64,000 bases of DNA from CAZYSK01 sp964649415. GTDB taxonomy: Bacteria; Chloroflexota; Anaerolineae; B4-G1. The translations under genes were made by a program, and so were the position numbers. The notes beneath the pieces are model-generated. The model saw only the letters and a program-made list of their open reading frames with translations. It was not told where the DNA came from and did not search any database. Of this stretch, positions 11,901 to 18,034 are shown one piece after another. The first letter of the stretch is position 1, and every line of letters starts with the position of its first letter. The stretch covers positions 62,001 to 126,000 of the forward strand of contig CAZYSK010000004.1 in assembly GCA_964649415.1 (NCBI GenBank). Direction: 5' to 3'.

Positions 11901-12229
11901 CCCGGAGCGCCAAGATCGCCTTCACCGTGGCTTCGCCCCTCCCTGCCGACGACCAGGGCCTGGAGTATAAGCTGGCGACGGTCACGGTCCACGTCCAGGA
12001 CAGCGGAGGCAGCCCGCTCAAGAGCTATCTGGTGCGGGTCTACAACTACAGCGCTGGGCAGTGGGGCTATCAGTGGACCAACAGCAGCGGCGACTCCGTG
12101 TTCTATCTGGTTGAGGGTAGCTATCAATACCAGGTAGAGAAGAACGGCTACAACAGCGGCAAGCAGCCCGCGGGCGGATTCACGGTCGCCCAGGCGGGAG
12201 TCGCGACCCATACCTGGACGGTGCCCTAG
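5963..12229 (+). CDS. Giant secreted protein: beta-helix domain plus 19 Ig-like repeats
   Basis: GTG at 5963, eight bases after GGAAGGAG, gives 2088 residues starting with a clean signal peptide (VSKRVFLAIV..., ending ARA-A). In-frame ATGs further up would place 20 charged residues before it. Residues ~28-430 hold the Pmp/NosD-like pattern (GDCSDSANPCRTISYAI, then N-x-I/V-x-x-N rungs) of a right-handed parallel beta-helix. Beta-sandwich units follow in three blocks: six TVHAYADYP/YRVRLYLAGG units (7258-8811), six KIDIQVAG/YKVELYAKGQTY units (8812-10381) and seven VTVKVGD/HKSYLVRIYNAG units (10382-12226). All share the scheme of CarboxypepD-reg/Cna-B-type Ig-like folds. I see no membrane anchor. 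Probable surface or secreted adhesin-like or carbohydrate-interacting protein; the actual role is unknown. It is followed by a terminator at 12291. Confidence 0.85.
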   Translation: MSKRVFLAIVLALGLVLALCPTQTARAATPRYVATAGSDAGDCSDSANPCRTISYAIGQAIAGDTINVAAGTYDSSTETFPIDIGKTLFLMGAQANADPRPSQGGRTGGESVIDADETSSAVLRVVTTSGVEINGFTITGGTGDMVEESGHADNLLFRYNILYDDLASAGDEAIQVKYSDGVVMEYNYAYDVKQDALNLSASSNGVVRYNEVHDIHSENAAIYCYDATNIDIIGNLVYDVPNNDGIKLGDSGDGSTGGVVSDNEVHDAAEDGITIYASGVTVENNTIYNCDSENGALYLYGADNSTVTGNEIYNNDAIGLLVHSSSNVTVRENNIHGNDDTNDTKYTGSAGIWLTSEASTMDVADNCITGNADFGVKNEATTVTDAEGNWWGAADGPSGAGSGSGDSVSTNVDYDPWATAPIVGVCAPASPDADITVHAYADYPNPDTGYAGYRVRVYHAGGGYITYKDTDASGDATFTLDNGDYTYTVEKWGATSAPQSFTVAGVDQTLDHHLSVITVHAYADYPAADTGYEGYRARLYLAGGAYMTYRDTDSSGNAYFVVPVPTGDDQFEYTVEKWGAYSEKQSIDVDYCSDKTVDHHLSVVTVHAYANHPAAGTGYKGYRVRLYLADGTYMTYRDTEDSGNAYFVVPVPAGENQFEYNVEKWAAYSEKQSIDVDYCSDTTVDHHLSVITVHAYADYPAAGTGYKGYRVRLYLAGGAYMTYRDTDSSGNAYFVVPVPAGDDQFEYNVERWAAYSEKQSIDVDYCSDKTVDHHLSVITVHAYADYPADNTGYKGYRVRLYLADGTYMTYRDTDDSGNAYFVVPVPAGDDQFKYDVERWKAYSERRSIDVTYCSDTTVDHHLSVVTIHAYTGTSLPGTVQPGARVRLYLADDTYMTYRDTDSNGDARFVVPVPAGSEQFKYTVEKGCHNSQLVAITVTYCQDKLVNHRLVANITIKAGDTDGTGHEGYKVEVYKPGATYPFASQVSGVDGLTTFELDALTDYQYTVRQNVNWTRKSARVDFTTCSDATIEYKLAKIDIRVAGGGSANYKVEIYSQGQTYAFTNQSVPANGTMTAYVVDGDYEYTVRYDANWTRKSERVDFTVAPPSSPADDQSLTFNLAKIDVQVAGNGSASYKVELYAKGQTYAFTSAVVNPGDTMTVYGVDGDYQYTVRYNANWTKRSARVDFTVSRTEAPPVVTCGNRSLTFNLAKIDIQVAGSGSASYKVELYAKGQTYAFTSAVVNPGDTMTVYGVDGDYQYTVRYNANWTKRSARVDFTVGRSESGDTVTCGNESLTFNLAKIDIQVTGGGAASYQVELYAQGQTYAFTSAVVNAGDTMTVYGVDGDYQYTVRYNANWTKKSARVDFTVGCTGSGDIVTCGNESLTYELAEIAIEVVNKRGQGLAGFKVEVYADGQTYAFANQTTPSSGEVVFYLVDGAHEYRVRKDCYDSGRVDFTVTRSISGDVVTAHDQSITHHATVNVTIKVSDGLGVGHKSYLVRVYHAGGSQVAYQWSNSSGMTGFELDAPADYEYLVEKNGAKSQKYPVSGCQSQSLEYKLATVTVKVGDSGGGGHKSYLVRIYNAGSSTRQWGYQWSNSSGMTTFYLIEGDYTYLVEKNGARSAKIAFTVDPPNAPDDQSLEYKLATVTVKVGDSGGGGHKSYLVRIYNAGSSTRQWGYQWSNSSGMTTFYLIEGSYTYLVEKNGARSAKIAFTVADTDHAVPISGNPDDQNLEYKLATVTVKVGDSSVANPGHKSYLVRIYNASSSMQQWGYQWSNSSGMTTFYLIEGSYTYLVEKNGARSAKIAFTVADTDHAVPISGNPDDQNLEYKLAMVTVKVGDSSVANSGHKSYLVRIYNAGASQWGYQWSNNSGMTTFYLIEGSYTYLVEKNGARSAKIAFTVADTDHAVPISGTPDDQNLEYKLATVTVKVGDSSVANPGHKSYLVRIYNASSSMQQWGYQWSNSSGMTTFYLIEGSYTYLVEKNGARSAKIAFTVASPLPADDQGLEYKLATVTVHVQDSGGSPLKSYLVRVYNYSAGQWGYQWTNSSGDSVFYLVEGSYQYQVEKNGYNSGKQPAGGFTVAQAGVATHTWTVP
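7258..12226 (+). repeat. Three arrays of Ig-like coding repeats (6 + 6 + 7 units)
   Basis: Units are about 200-285 nt. Middle units of each array are nearly identical at DNA level (for example, the units from about 10615 and 10861), while the first and last units of each array are divergent. This edge divergence is expected from homogenisation by unequal crossing-over. Confidence 0.85.
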
Positions 12230-12290
12230 TCGTCGCTTCATCGTGACAAGTGCCACAACGCTGCCAGATGCGTCTGTGGACTAGAGACAA

Positions 12291-12327
12291 GGAAGCCGGT
12301 CGCTGACACAATCAGCGATCGGCTTCC
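12291..12327. terminator. Bidirectional hairpin between convergent genes
   Basis: GGAAGCCGGTCGCTGA pairs with the inverted copy ending at 12327 (16 bp with one mismatch, 5-nt loop). It sits between the convergent repeat gene and the Hsp20 gene. There is no long T tract on either side, so efficiency is uncertain. Confidence 0.65.
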
Positions 12328-12353
12328 TACGAAGCAGTCAGCCCAATTGTCGT

Positions 12354-12800
12354 CTACTTGCCCGTGATCTTGATCACCTTGGGCTTGGTCTCTTCCGCCT
12401 TCGGCAGAGTGAGCGTCAGCACGCCGTTCTCGAAGGACGCCTCGGCATTCTCTGTCTCCACGGGCACGTTCAATGTGAGCGTGCGCGAGAGCGTGCCGTA
12501 CGGCCGTTCCTGGAACAGATAGTCCACGTTCTCCAGAGGCGGTCGCAGCTCGCCACGGATCGTCAAGGTGTCGCCTTCGATCGTGATGTCCACCTCATCC
12601 GGCGTCAGCCCTGGAAGTGACGCGACGAGGACGATCTCCTCCGGCGTCGTGTACACGTCCAATGGAAGCCGGTACGTTCGTTCCCGTGGCTCTTCGCCCC
12701 AGGTCCGTCTTGGGCGCACGTAGCTTTCTTCGAACAACTGATCCATGGCATCCCGCAGGCTCATCATTTCGCGCAGCGGACTCCAGCGTGTCACAGTCAT
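12354..12800 (-). CDS. Small heat-shock protein, Hsp20 family
   Basis: 148 residues. An alpha-crystallin domain spans about residues 45-145: LPLDVYTTPEEIVLVASLPG opens it, DTLTIRGEL is the central strand, and ENGVLTLTLPKAEE is the typical A/G-x-L-like end with a short KVIKITGK tail. An N-terminal helix (REMMSLRDAMDQLFEES) is typical of bacterial Hsp20. It would act as an ATP-independent holdase in the cytoplasm. GGAGGTGA lies just before the ATG. It is second in a two-gene unit, 38 nt after the other Hsp20. The paralogues share the overall plan but are clearly diverged, so hetero-oligomers are possible (inference). Confidence 0.95.
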   Translation of the reverse strand: MTVTRWSPLREMMSLRDAMDQLFEESYVRPRRTWGEEPRERTYRLPLDVYTTPEEIVLVASLPGLTPDEVDITIEGDTLTIRGELRPPLENVDYLFQERPYGTLSRTLTLNVPVETENAEASFENGVLTLTLPKAEETKPKVIKITGK

Positions 12801-12838
12801 CTTGTCACCTCCATACTTTCTCCGTCTCCTACTTCGCC

Positions 12839-13291
12839 CTACCCCTTAGCCTTGACCTTGATCGCCTTCGCCTTGACTTCCTCGGCCTTGGGCAGCGTCA
12901 GCTTCAGGACACCGTTCTCGAACTCGGCCATTGCGTCTTCGGCTACGATCGGGACTGGGATGGCCAGTGAGCGACAGAAGGAGCCATAGCGGCGTTCCCG
13001 CCTGATGTAGTTCTCCTCCCTGACCTCTTCCTCGGCGCTGGTCTCTCCCCTGATCGTCAGCATGTCGCCTGTGACGCTGATGTCCAGGTTGTCAGGCTCG
13101 ATGCCGGGAATGGCTGACTTCACGACGACGGCGTCTTCGGTCTCATACATGTCCACGGCCAGCGTGCCTCCCTCGACTGGGGCCGGCCCCCCTGTTCGCG
13201 GACGTATGAAACTCTCCTCGAACAGCCGATCCATTGCCTCTCGCAGGCTGATCAATTCACGGTAAGGTTCCCAACGTATGATATTTGCCAT
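12839..13291 (-). CDS. Small heat-shock protein, Hsp20 family
   Basis: 150 residues, first gene of the hsp20 pair. An N-terminal amphipathic helix (REAMDRLFEESFIRP) precedes the alpha-crystallin domain (AVDMYETEDAVVVKSAIPG, DMLTIRGETS, ENGVLKLTLPKAEE) and a Lys-rich tail KAIKVKAKG. ATP-independent holdase for unfolding proteins. A ribosome site GGGAGGG precedes the ATG. No CIRCE element (the HrcA operator) is visible upstream. A GTAAC/ATAAC pair 11 bp apart (13307-13322, minus strand) lies in the leader and may or may not be regulatory. Confidence 0.95.
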   Translation of the reverse strand: MANIIRWEPYRELISLREAMDRLFEESFIRPRTGGPAPVEGGTLAVDMYETEDAVVVKSAIPGIEPDNLDISVTGDMLTIRGETSAEEEVREENYIRRERRYGSFCRSLAIPVPIVAEDAMAEFENGVLKLTLPKAEEVKAKAIKVKAKG

Positions 13292-13391
13292 TGTTCTCCC
13301 TCCCTCGTTATGGGTTAGTTACGCAATCATCTACAATGTACAGCGGCAGTATTAGATTGGTGCAAGAAGCGCGTTAGAAAAGCAATAGAAG

Positions 13392-13424
13392 TGGCCGCCC
13401 CCGCGATTTGCGCGGGGGCGGCCA
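13392..13424 (-). terminator. Terminator of the kinase-to-GTPase operon
   Basis: A perfect 14-bp GC-rich stem (GGCCGCCCCCGCG core) with a 5-nt loop lies about 50 nt past the GTPase stop. On the minus strand it is followed by a T-rich stretch (CTTCTATTGCTTTTCT). Confidence 0.85.
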
Positions 13425-13474
13425 GTGAATCCGGAGCGGCAAACGAGCCTGCCGTGGTTGCCGTGAGTGACCGA

Positions 13475-13990
13475 CTAGTGGGTGAGCGTCTTCAACTCCT
13501 TCAGCACGTTGCGGACGCTTGTCTTCTCGGTGGCGTTGCAGGGAACGATGGGTGTGCCTCTATCCAGGCTAAGCGCTTTGCCGACGGACTCGACAGAGAG
13601 CGCGTCTTCCGCGTCTTGCTTGTTGGCCACCACGATGTATGGCACCTGGCTCTTACGACGAAAGATGCGCATTAGGCGCTTGGCCCGCAACATGCTCTCA
13701 CGGTCGCTGCTGTCTACCAGCAGCACGAAAGCATCCATTTTCTTGGCCAGGATATCCCACATGAAGTCGAAGCGTGGTTGTCCTGGCGTGCCGTACAGGT
13801 GGAACAGACTGCTGTCGAGCCTGACCTGTCCATAGTCCATAGCCACGGTTGTCTCATCCTTCACGGTCTTGAGTCCGTCGGTGATGCGCTGCTCTGTGGT
13901 GACGATCTGTATGTCCGAGATCGTGCGGATGAACTCCGTCTTGCCGGCGTTGAAGGGGCCCGTGACGACGACCTTGACGACATTCCCCAT
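13475..13990 (-). CDS. Small Ras-like GTPase (COG2229/MglA-like)
   Basis: 171 residues. The P-loop GPFNAGKT (11-18) is followed by a switch region with TTVAMDYGQ, a G3-type segment LYGTPGQPRF (D-x-x-G replaced by GTPGQ, as is usual in this family), and G4 ANKQD. It is a single-domain bacterial small GTPase. Relatives act as molecular switches in polarity, motility or signalling, usually with a Roadblock/LC7 protein, but none is encoded nearby. It is last in the seven-gene signalling operon, one base after the response regulator stop, so the two are almost certainly co-translated. The target is unknown; a role downstream of the kinase/response regulator is inferred from position. Confidence 0.85.
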   Translation of the reverse strand: MGNVVKVVVTGPFNAGKTEFIRTISDIQIVTTEQRITDGLKTVKDETTVAMDYGQVRLDSSLFHLYGTPGQPRFDFMWDILAKKMDAFVLLVDSSDRESMLRAKRLMRIFRRKSQVPYIVVANKQDAEDALSVESVGKALSLDRGTPIVPCNATEKTSVRNVLKELKTLTH

Positions 13991-13991
13991 A

Positions 13992-14729
13992 TTATGACTT
14001 CTCCTTGTCGGTCTCAGAGGGCTGCTCCTCGCGGAAATCTACGAAGCGGTACCCGACTCCGCGCTCGGTGAAGATGTAGCGCGGGTGAGAGGGATCGGGC
14101 TCGATCTTCTGGCGCAGGTATGTGACGTACAGACGCAGGTACTGAATCTCCTCGCGATACTCGTAGCCCCACACTTTGGCCAGAAGTGTCTCGTGGGGCA
14201 CTACCCAGCCCACGTTCTCTATCAGGTGATACAGCAGCCGAAACTCGGTGGGGCGCAGCTTGACGTGCTCGCCTTCGACGATGACCTCTTGGCGGTTGAA
14301 GTCTATGCTCAGGCGCTCGTCAATTTGGAGAACAGCCTCTTCTGGCGTCACCGGACCCTGCGTGCGGCGCAGCACCGCCTTGATACGGCTGGCCAGTTCG
14401 CGAGCGCCGAATGGCTTGGTCACGTAGTCGTCGGCCCCCAGTTCCAGTCCGCGTACCTTGTCCTCCTCGTCGGCTCGAACTGTGAGCATGATAACCGGCA
14501 CGGTGGAGACCTCCCGCAGCATACTGAGCGTCTCGAAGCCGTCCAGTTCAGGCATCATGACGTCCAGAATGACCATGTCGGGCAGGTCGGTGCGCACCTT
14601 GTCGAGTGCTTCCACGCCGTTGTGGGCTTCGATGACCCGGTAGCCCTCGAGCTCCAGGTTCATGCGGATGAACCTGGTCATTCGCGGTTCGTCATCTACA
14701 ACCAGGATGAGTTCATGACGAGCAGACAT
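13992..14729 (-). CDS. OmpR/PhoB-family DNA-binding response regulator
   Basis: 245 residues. The receiver domain covers about 8-122, with the acidic pair D12/D13, phospho-acceptor D56 in VILDVMMP, conserved Thr in VIMLT and Lys in VTKPFG. A PhoB/KdpE-type winged helix covers about 135-235 (LRPTEFRLLYHLIENVG, then the recognition helix region ending YIFTERGVGYRF). The C-terminus is slightly longer than usual and charged. No histidine kinase lies anywhere in the window, so its phosphodonor is elsewhere or it is controlled by the Ser/Thr kinase of its own operon (inference). A possible DNA target is the GTAAC direct repeats seen at three promoters in this window. Confidence 0.92.
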   Translation of the reverse strand: MSARHELILVVDDEPRMTRFIRMNLELEGYRVIEAHNGVEALDKVRTDLPDMVILDVMMPELDGFETLSMLREVSTVPVIMLTVRADEEDKVRGLELGADDYVTKPFGARELASRIKAVLRRTQGPVTPEEAVLQIDERLSIDFNRQEVIVEGEHVKLRPTEFRLLYHLIENVGWVVPHETLLAKVWGYEYREEIQYLRLYVTYLRQKIEPDPSHPRYIFTERGVGYRFVDFREEQPSETDKEKS

Positions 14730-14802
14730 ATGAGCACTCTCGGCGCTGAATCGTATGCGACTGATAGTTTACTGGGGCCAGTAGGCTGTTTGCAGCCCAC
14801 CA

Positions 14803-15045
14803 CTACTCGCGGATGAAAGTGACGACTTCCTCTGTCTCTTCGCTGGGCAGGATCTCCACACAGTGGATGCGAGACCATGGGTATACGACCGTGTCCGTCT
14901 CAGGCAGGAGATAGGTGACATCACGGCCGTCTCGGTACCGCAGGTTGCTGACAATCAAGACCTGGTCGCCAGGCTCGGGAACCTGTTCTATCTCTCCTAC
15001 GATGGCTTCCTCGTTCTGTATGTGAATCAACACGACATGCGGCAT
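14803..15045 (-). CDS. Small hypothetical protein of the signalling operon
   Basis: 80 residues, mostly beta strands by pattern, starting MPHVVLIHIQNEEAIVGEIE. The ATG at 15045 has GGAGAA about eight bases before it; a GTG seven codons further up is also possible but lacks a good site. The fold hint (short strands, ending YPWSRIHCVEILPSEE) suggests a small Sm- or SH3-like barrel, but I do not recognise a family. It lies between the FHA protein and the response regulator in the same direction with spacers of 57 and 73 nt, so it is probably co-transcribed. Confidence 0.65.
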   Translation of the reverse strand: MPHVVLIHIQNEEAIVGEIEQVPEPGDQVLIVSNLRYRDGRDVTYLLPETDTVVYPWSRIHCVEILPSEETEEVVTFIRE

Positions 15046-15102
15046 ACGCTGTTCTCCATCTCTCACGACCTGACAGGTCTTGGATACTGAAAACCGTCCG
15101 GT

Positions 15103-15615
15103 CTACTCCTCGATGATGACCTGCAACTTGATGCGGCCCAACTGGAGTTCGTCGGTATTCTTGAGCACGTGCGGGAGGTAAGGCGTCAGACGCTGGCCAT
15201 TCAGAAAGGTGCCATTGGCGCTGCCAACGTCTTCAACCAGATAAGCCGTGCCCCGTTGGTGGATCTTGCAATGGTGACGCGAGACCCCGCTCTCGAGTCC
15301 CCCATCGGGAGTCAGGTCCAGATCAGGGAAGATGCCGTGAGCGGCATCGAGCCGCCCGATATGCACCTCTGCAGTCGAGGGTAACTGGATCTGGCGATCG
15401 GTGGACACGACCTTGATGCGCAGTGGAACCGGTGCCGCCTCGCTTGGTTCTTCCACCGGCTCGCTGGCCCAAGGGTTCGCTCGCGAGACAGGGAGCTCCT
15501 CCTCGGGGAGCGGCTCTGTCCGCAGAGGACCTCCGGTAGGCAGATAGACCCCGCACTCACTGCAGAACAGGGTGCCGGGACGGTGCTTTCGCCCGCAAGA
15601 TGGACATTCAATCAT
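15103..15615 (-). CDS. FHA-domain protein with N-terminal zinc ribbon
   Basis: 170 residues. A zinc ribbon (C4, C7, C18, C21: CPSCG...CSECG) is followed by an acidic Pro-rich linker (about 25-65) and one FHA domain (about 70-165) with the phospho-Thr recognition signature: GR in VHIGR, SRHH, and DVGSANGTFLNG. The domain would bind phosphothreonine made by the operon's kinase and recruit partners. The ATG at 15615 with GGAGAG upstream is preferred over one seven codons earlier. It overlaps the stop of the J/vWA gene by eight bases, pointing to translational coupling. Confidence 0.9.
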   Translation of the reverse strand: MIECPSCGRKHRPGTLFCSECGVYLPTGGPLRTEPLPEEELPVSRANPWASEPVEEPSEAAPVPLRIKVVSTDRQIQLPSTAEVHIGRLDAAHGIFPDLDLTPDGGLESGVSRHHCKIHQRGTAYLVEDVGSANGTFLNGQRLTPYLPHVLKNTDELQLGRIKLQVIIEE

Positions 15616-17092
15616 AGGATTCTCTCCGTGAAGCAATAGTCAGGCTGCGCGTACCATACTTGATCTCTTTACGTCCCTTCGCGGTCAGCGTTCCGCCCTG
15701 AGAAATACGTCCGGCTTCCAGCATAGCCGCTCGAGCCAACTGAGTCTCACCCAGGTCGAACAGCCGCGTAGCGACCATCTCCAATTGGTGTGTGGCCGTC
15801 GAAACATCTCCGGTCTCCAGGGCATCCCAGGCTCGCTGTTGCATGCGGTAAATGGCCACCTTGCTCAGCGCGTTAAGGATGCCCGGTGGCACCGGTTCAC
15901 GCGCTGGCTCGTCGGCTGTGAAGGTGCACCGGATATCGCTCTGCAGTTTTTCTCTTTGCAGTCCTAGTGCTGGGATATCCCCAGTGAGCTCCAGTTGCAG
16001 CAGCCGGTGCTCTCCAGGCGACTTCTGGGCTACGCTCAGTTCCAGCGCGATGGCTAGTGGCGCGTCGGTCTGCAGCGTGCCCAGCTTGAGCTCACCGGCG
16101 CTTGGTGTGAGGCTTTCTAGGTAGGGTGTGATGCGAAACGCGCTTTCCACGTTCACGCCCTCGGCACATCGAAGCTTCATAGTCAGGGCCTGGGCAAACA
16201 CGGACTCCAGCCCGCGCACCTTTTGCTGCAGGATAGTGCGCACCTGGCTGGGTGACGCGATATAGGCGGAGGTGCCACCGCTCTTGGTCGCGATCTCGTC
16301 AAGCAGGGTGTCGTTCCAGTCCTCACCGATCCCCATAGCCGTGATGCCAATGCGGCGGGCTCCCGCCAGCTTGGCCTCGGCGATGCAGTCCTCCTCGTCG
16401 CCGTACGTCTGCCCGTCCGTGAGAAGGATCAGGTGGCTCGTGACGTGCTTCCCATGGTGTTTCTCGATCTCAGCCAGTCCGGCTTGTATGCCCTGGAGTA
16501 TCTCGGTGCCGCCGCTGGCCAGCATTGAGGAGACGCGGGCCTTGGCGTAGGCGCGATTGACGCCCAACTGGCTGGGCAATAGGACCTCCGCCCGATCGTT
16601 GAAACTGACCAGTGCCAGCGCGTCGTCGCTGTGTAGCTCGTCGATGATTTGGTGCGCTGCTTGCTTGACGTGCTCCAGCCGCGCTCCTTGCATGGAGGTG
16701 CTGCGATCAATGACCAGACCGAGGTTGAGCGGAAGCCGTTTGCCCCGGGCAATCCCAGCTGGACGTATCGTGGCCAAGAGGTAGGTCACTTGCTCGTCGT
16801 AGGCGGAACAGAGTTTGCTCTGACTCAGCAGCGTATCGATGCGAAGGGCTGAGTCCTCGCTCTTGCCTAGCTCCGCCCGACGCCGGTCGTATGCACTGCG
16901 GCGATTGGGATCGCTCAGGACGGAATAGGCGGTCTGGATCTCGTGGAACAGGGCCGTGGGGGCGTTCTCCGTCCGGCTGTCGGGATGATAGCGACGTGCC
17001 AATCTGCGGTAGGCGTGCTTAATCTCCTCATCCGTCGCGGACGCAGAGACCCCCAGCATAGCGTAATAGTCTTTCTGTGCGTCTTGATTCAT
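15608..17092 (-). CDS. J-domain / von Willebrand A fusion protein
   Basis: 494 residues. A DnaJ-type J domain spans about 8-70 with the HPD tripeptide at 36-38, able in principle to stimulate an Hsp70 ATPase. A vWA domain follows (about 118-295) with the MIDAS motif DRSTS at 129-133, the later GGTEI loop and LLTDGQTYGD, so metal binding looks intact. The remainder is a beta-rich region and a helical tail common to bacterial vWA proteins of the TerY/YfbK type. The PP2C gene ends nine bases upstream and the FHA gene overlaps its end. vWA + PP2C + Ser/Thr kinase is the TerY-P triad; the added J domain is unusual and suggests coupling of the phospho-switch to chaperones (inference). Confidence 0.88.
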   Translation of the reverse strand: MNQDAQKDYYAMLGVSASATDEEIKHAYRRLARRYHPDSRTENAPTALFHEIQTAYSVLSDPNRRSAYDRRRAELGKSEDSALRIDTLLSQSKLCSAYDEQVTYLLATIRPAGIARGKRLPLNLGLVIDRSTSMQGARLEHVKQAAHQIIDELHSDDALALVSFNDRAEVLLPSQLGVNRAYAKARVSSMLASGGTEILQGIQAGLAEIEKHHGKHVTSHLILLTDGQTYGDEEDCIAEAKLAGARRIGITAMGIGEDWNDTLLDEIATKSGGTSAYIASPSQVRTILQQKVRGLESVFAQALTMKLRCAEGVNVESAFRITPYLESLTPSAGELKLGTLQTDAPLAIALELSVAQKSPGEHRLLQLELTGDIPALGLQREKLQSDIRCTFTADEPAREPVPPGILNALSKVAIYRMQQRAWDALETGDVSTATHQLEMVATRLFDLGETQLARAAMLEAGRISQGGTLTAKGRKEIKYGTRSLTIASRRESYD

Positions 17093-17101
17093 ACGACTGG
17101 C

Positions 17102-17959
17102 CTAGGAAGGTTCCACCAAGATCGCGGTGATGTTGTCCAGTCCTCCCGCCTGATTGGCGGCGGCAACCAGGTCCGTGCACGCCGCGTTGAGTGAGGGGGC
17201 CGCTGCAACGATACTGGCTGCCTCTGCCTCGCTGACCATGCTCCACAGTCCGTCGCTACAAAGGAGCAACCGTCCTCCAGGCGGGACGGTTCTGACGTAT
17301 GTGTCAACCTCCAAGACCCCGCTCTGGCCCACGGCGCGATACAGCACGTTCTTCTGTGGATGAATGGCAGCTTCATCACGTGTGAGTTGACCAAGTTCTA
17401 CCAGCCGATCCACCAATGAATGATCGTGCGTGATTTGGTCAAATCCCTCGTCTGTGATCACGTAGGCCCGACTGTCTCCCACGTGGGCGATGTAGGCTCG
17501 CGGGCCGAGTACCAGCGCGCAGGTCAGCGTCGTGCCGCCGCCTGGGACTTCGTCTGACACACTGGCGTTGGCTGCCTGTACTGCGGCCACGAGCATCTCA
17601 TTCAGGGCTGGTTGATCTGTGCCGCGCTCCACGCTGACAAGTGTCGGCAGGTAGAAGTCGTGTACGATGTTGTGAGCTACGATCCGCGCTGCCAGGGAGC
17701 TGGCGACCTCCCCGGCCTGATGCCCCCCCATGCCGTCGGCCAGGACGAAGACCCCGAACTCGGGCAGGGCATCGTTACCGCTGTGCGCGGCTGTGATCAC
17801 CAGCGCGGTGTCTTCGTTGTGGTGCCGCACTGTGCCCGCATCGCTCGCCCAGGCGGCCTTGAGCCTGGGCCAAGCCGGTTGGCTCACAGGTGGGGAAGGG
17901 GCGACCGAATTGACAGAGGTGGCCCCCTCTAGTCCAAAGATATGGCGTAGGAATTGCAT
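17102..17959 (-). CDS. PP2C-family Ser/Thr protein phosphatase
   Basis: 285 residues. It has all PPM/PP2C motifs in order: RHHNED near residue 44, LADGMGGHQAGE, CALV, HVGDSRAYV, SDGLW and DNITAIL. The metal-binding Asp residues are intact, so it should be an active Mn/Mg-dependent phosphatase that reverses the operon kinase. There is no membrane segment. The ATG at 17959 has GGAAG ten bases upstream and is preferred over an upstream TTG. It is second in the operon, 75 nt after the kinase. Confidence 0.93.
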   Translation of the reverse strand: MQFLRHIFGLEGATSVNSVAPSPPVSQPAWPRLKAAWASDAGTVRHHNEDTALVITAAHSGNDALPEFGVFVLADGMGGHQAGEVASSLAARIVAHNIVHDFYLPTLVSVERGTDQPALNEMLVAAVQAANASVSDEVPGGGTTLTCALVLGPRAYIAHVGDSRAYVITDEGFDQITHDHSLVDRLVELGQLTRDEAAIHPQKNVLYRAVGQSGVLEVDTYVRTVPPGGRLLLCSDGLWSMVSEAEAASIVAAAPSLNAACTDLVAAANQAGGLDNITAILVEPS

Positions 17960-18034
17960 TGCTTTTTCTTCCACCAAGCGGCTCGACTGAGACCGCCGAA
18001 GTCTAGCCCAAACCCCGTCGTTTACGCTGTGATA

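Noticed and set aside
9155..12256. Long minus-strand open frames opposite the second repeat gene (434 and 464 codons)
   Set aside because: Antisense shadow of the Ig-like repeats; no ribosome site and no recognisable domain.
13280..13340. CIRCE or other known heat-shock operator before the hsp20 pair
   Set aside because: No TTAGCACTC-N9-GAGTGCTAA inverted repeat is present; only a weak GTAAC/ATAAC pair.
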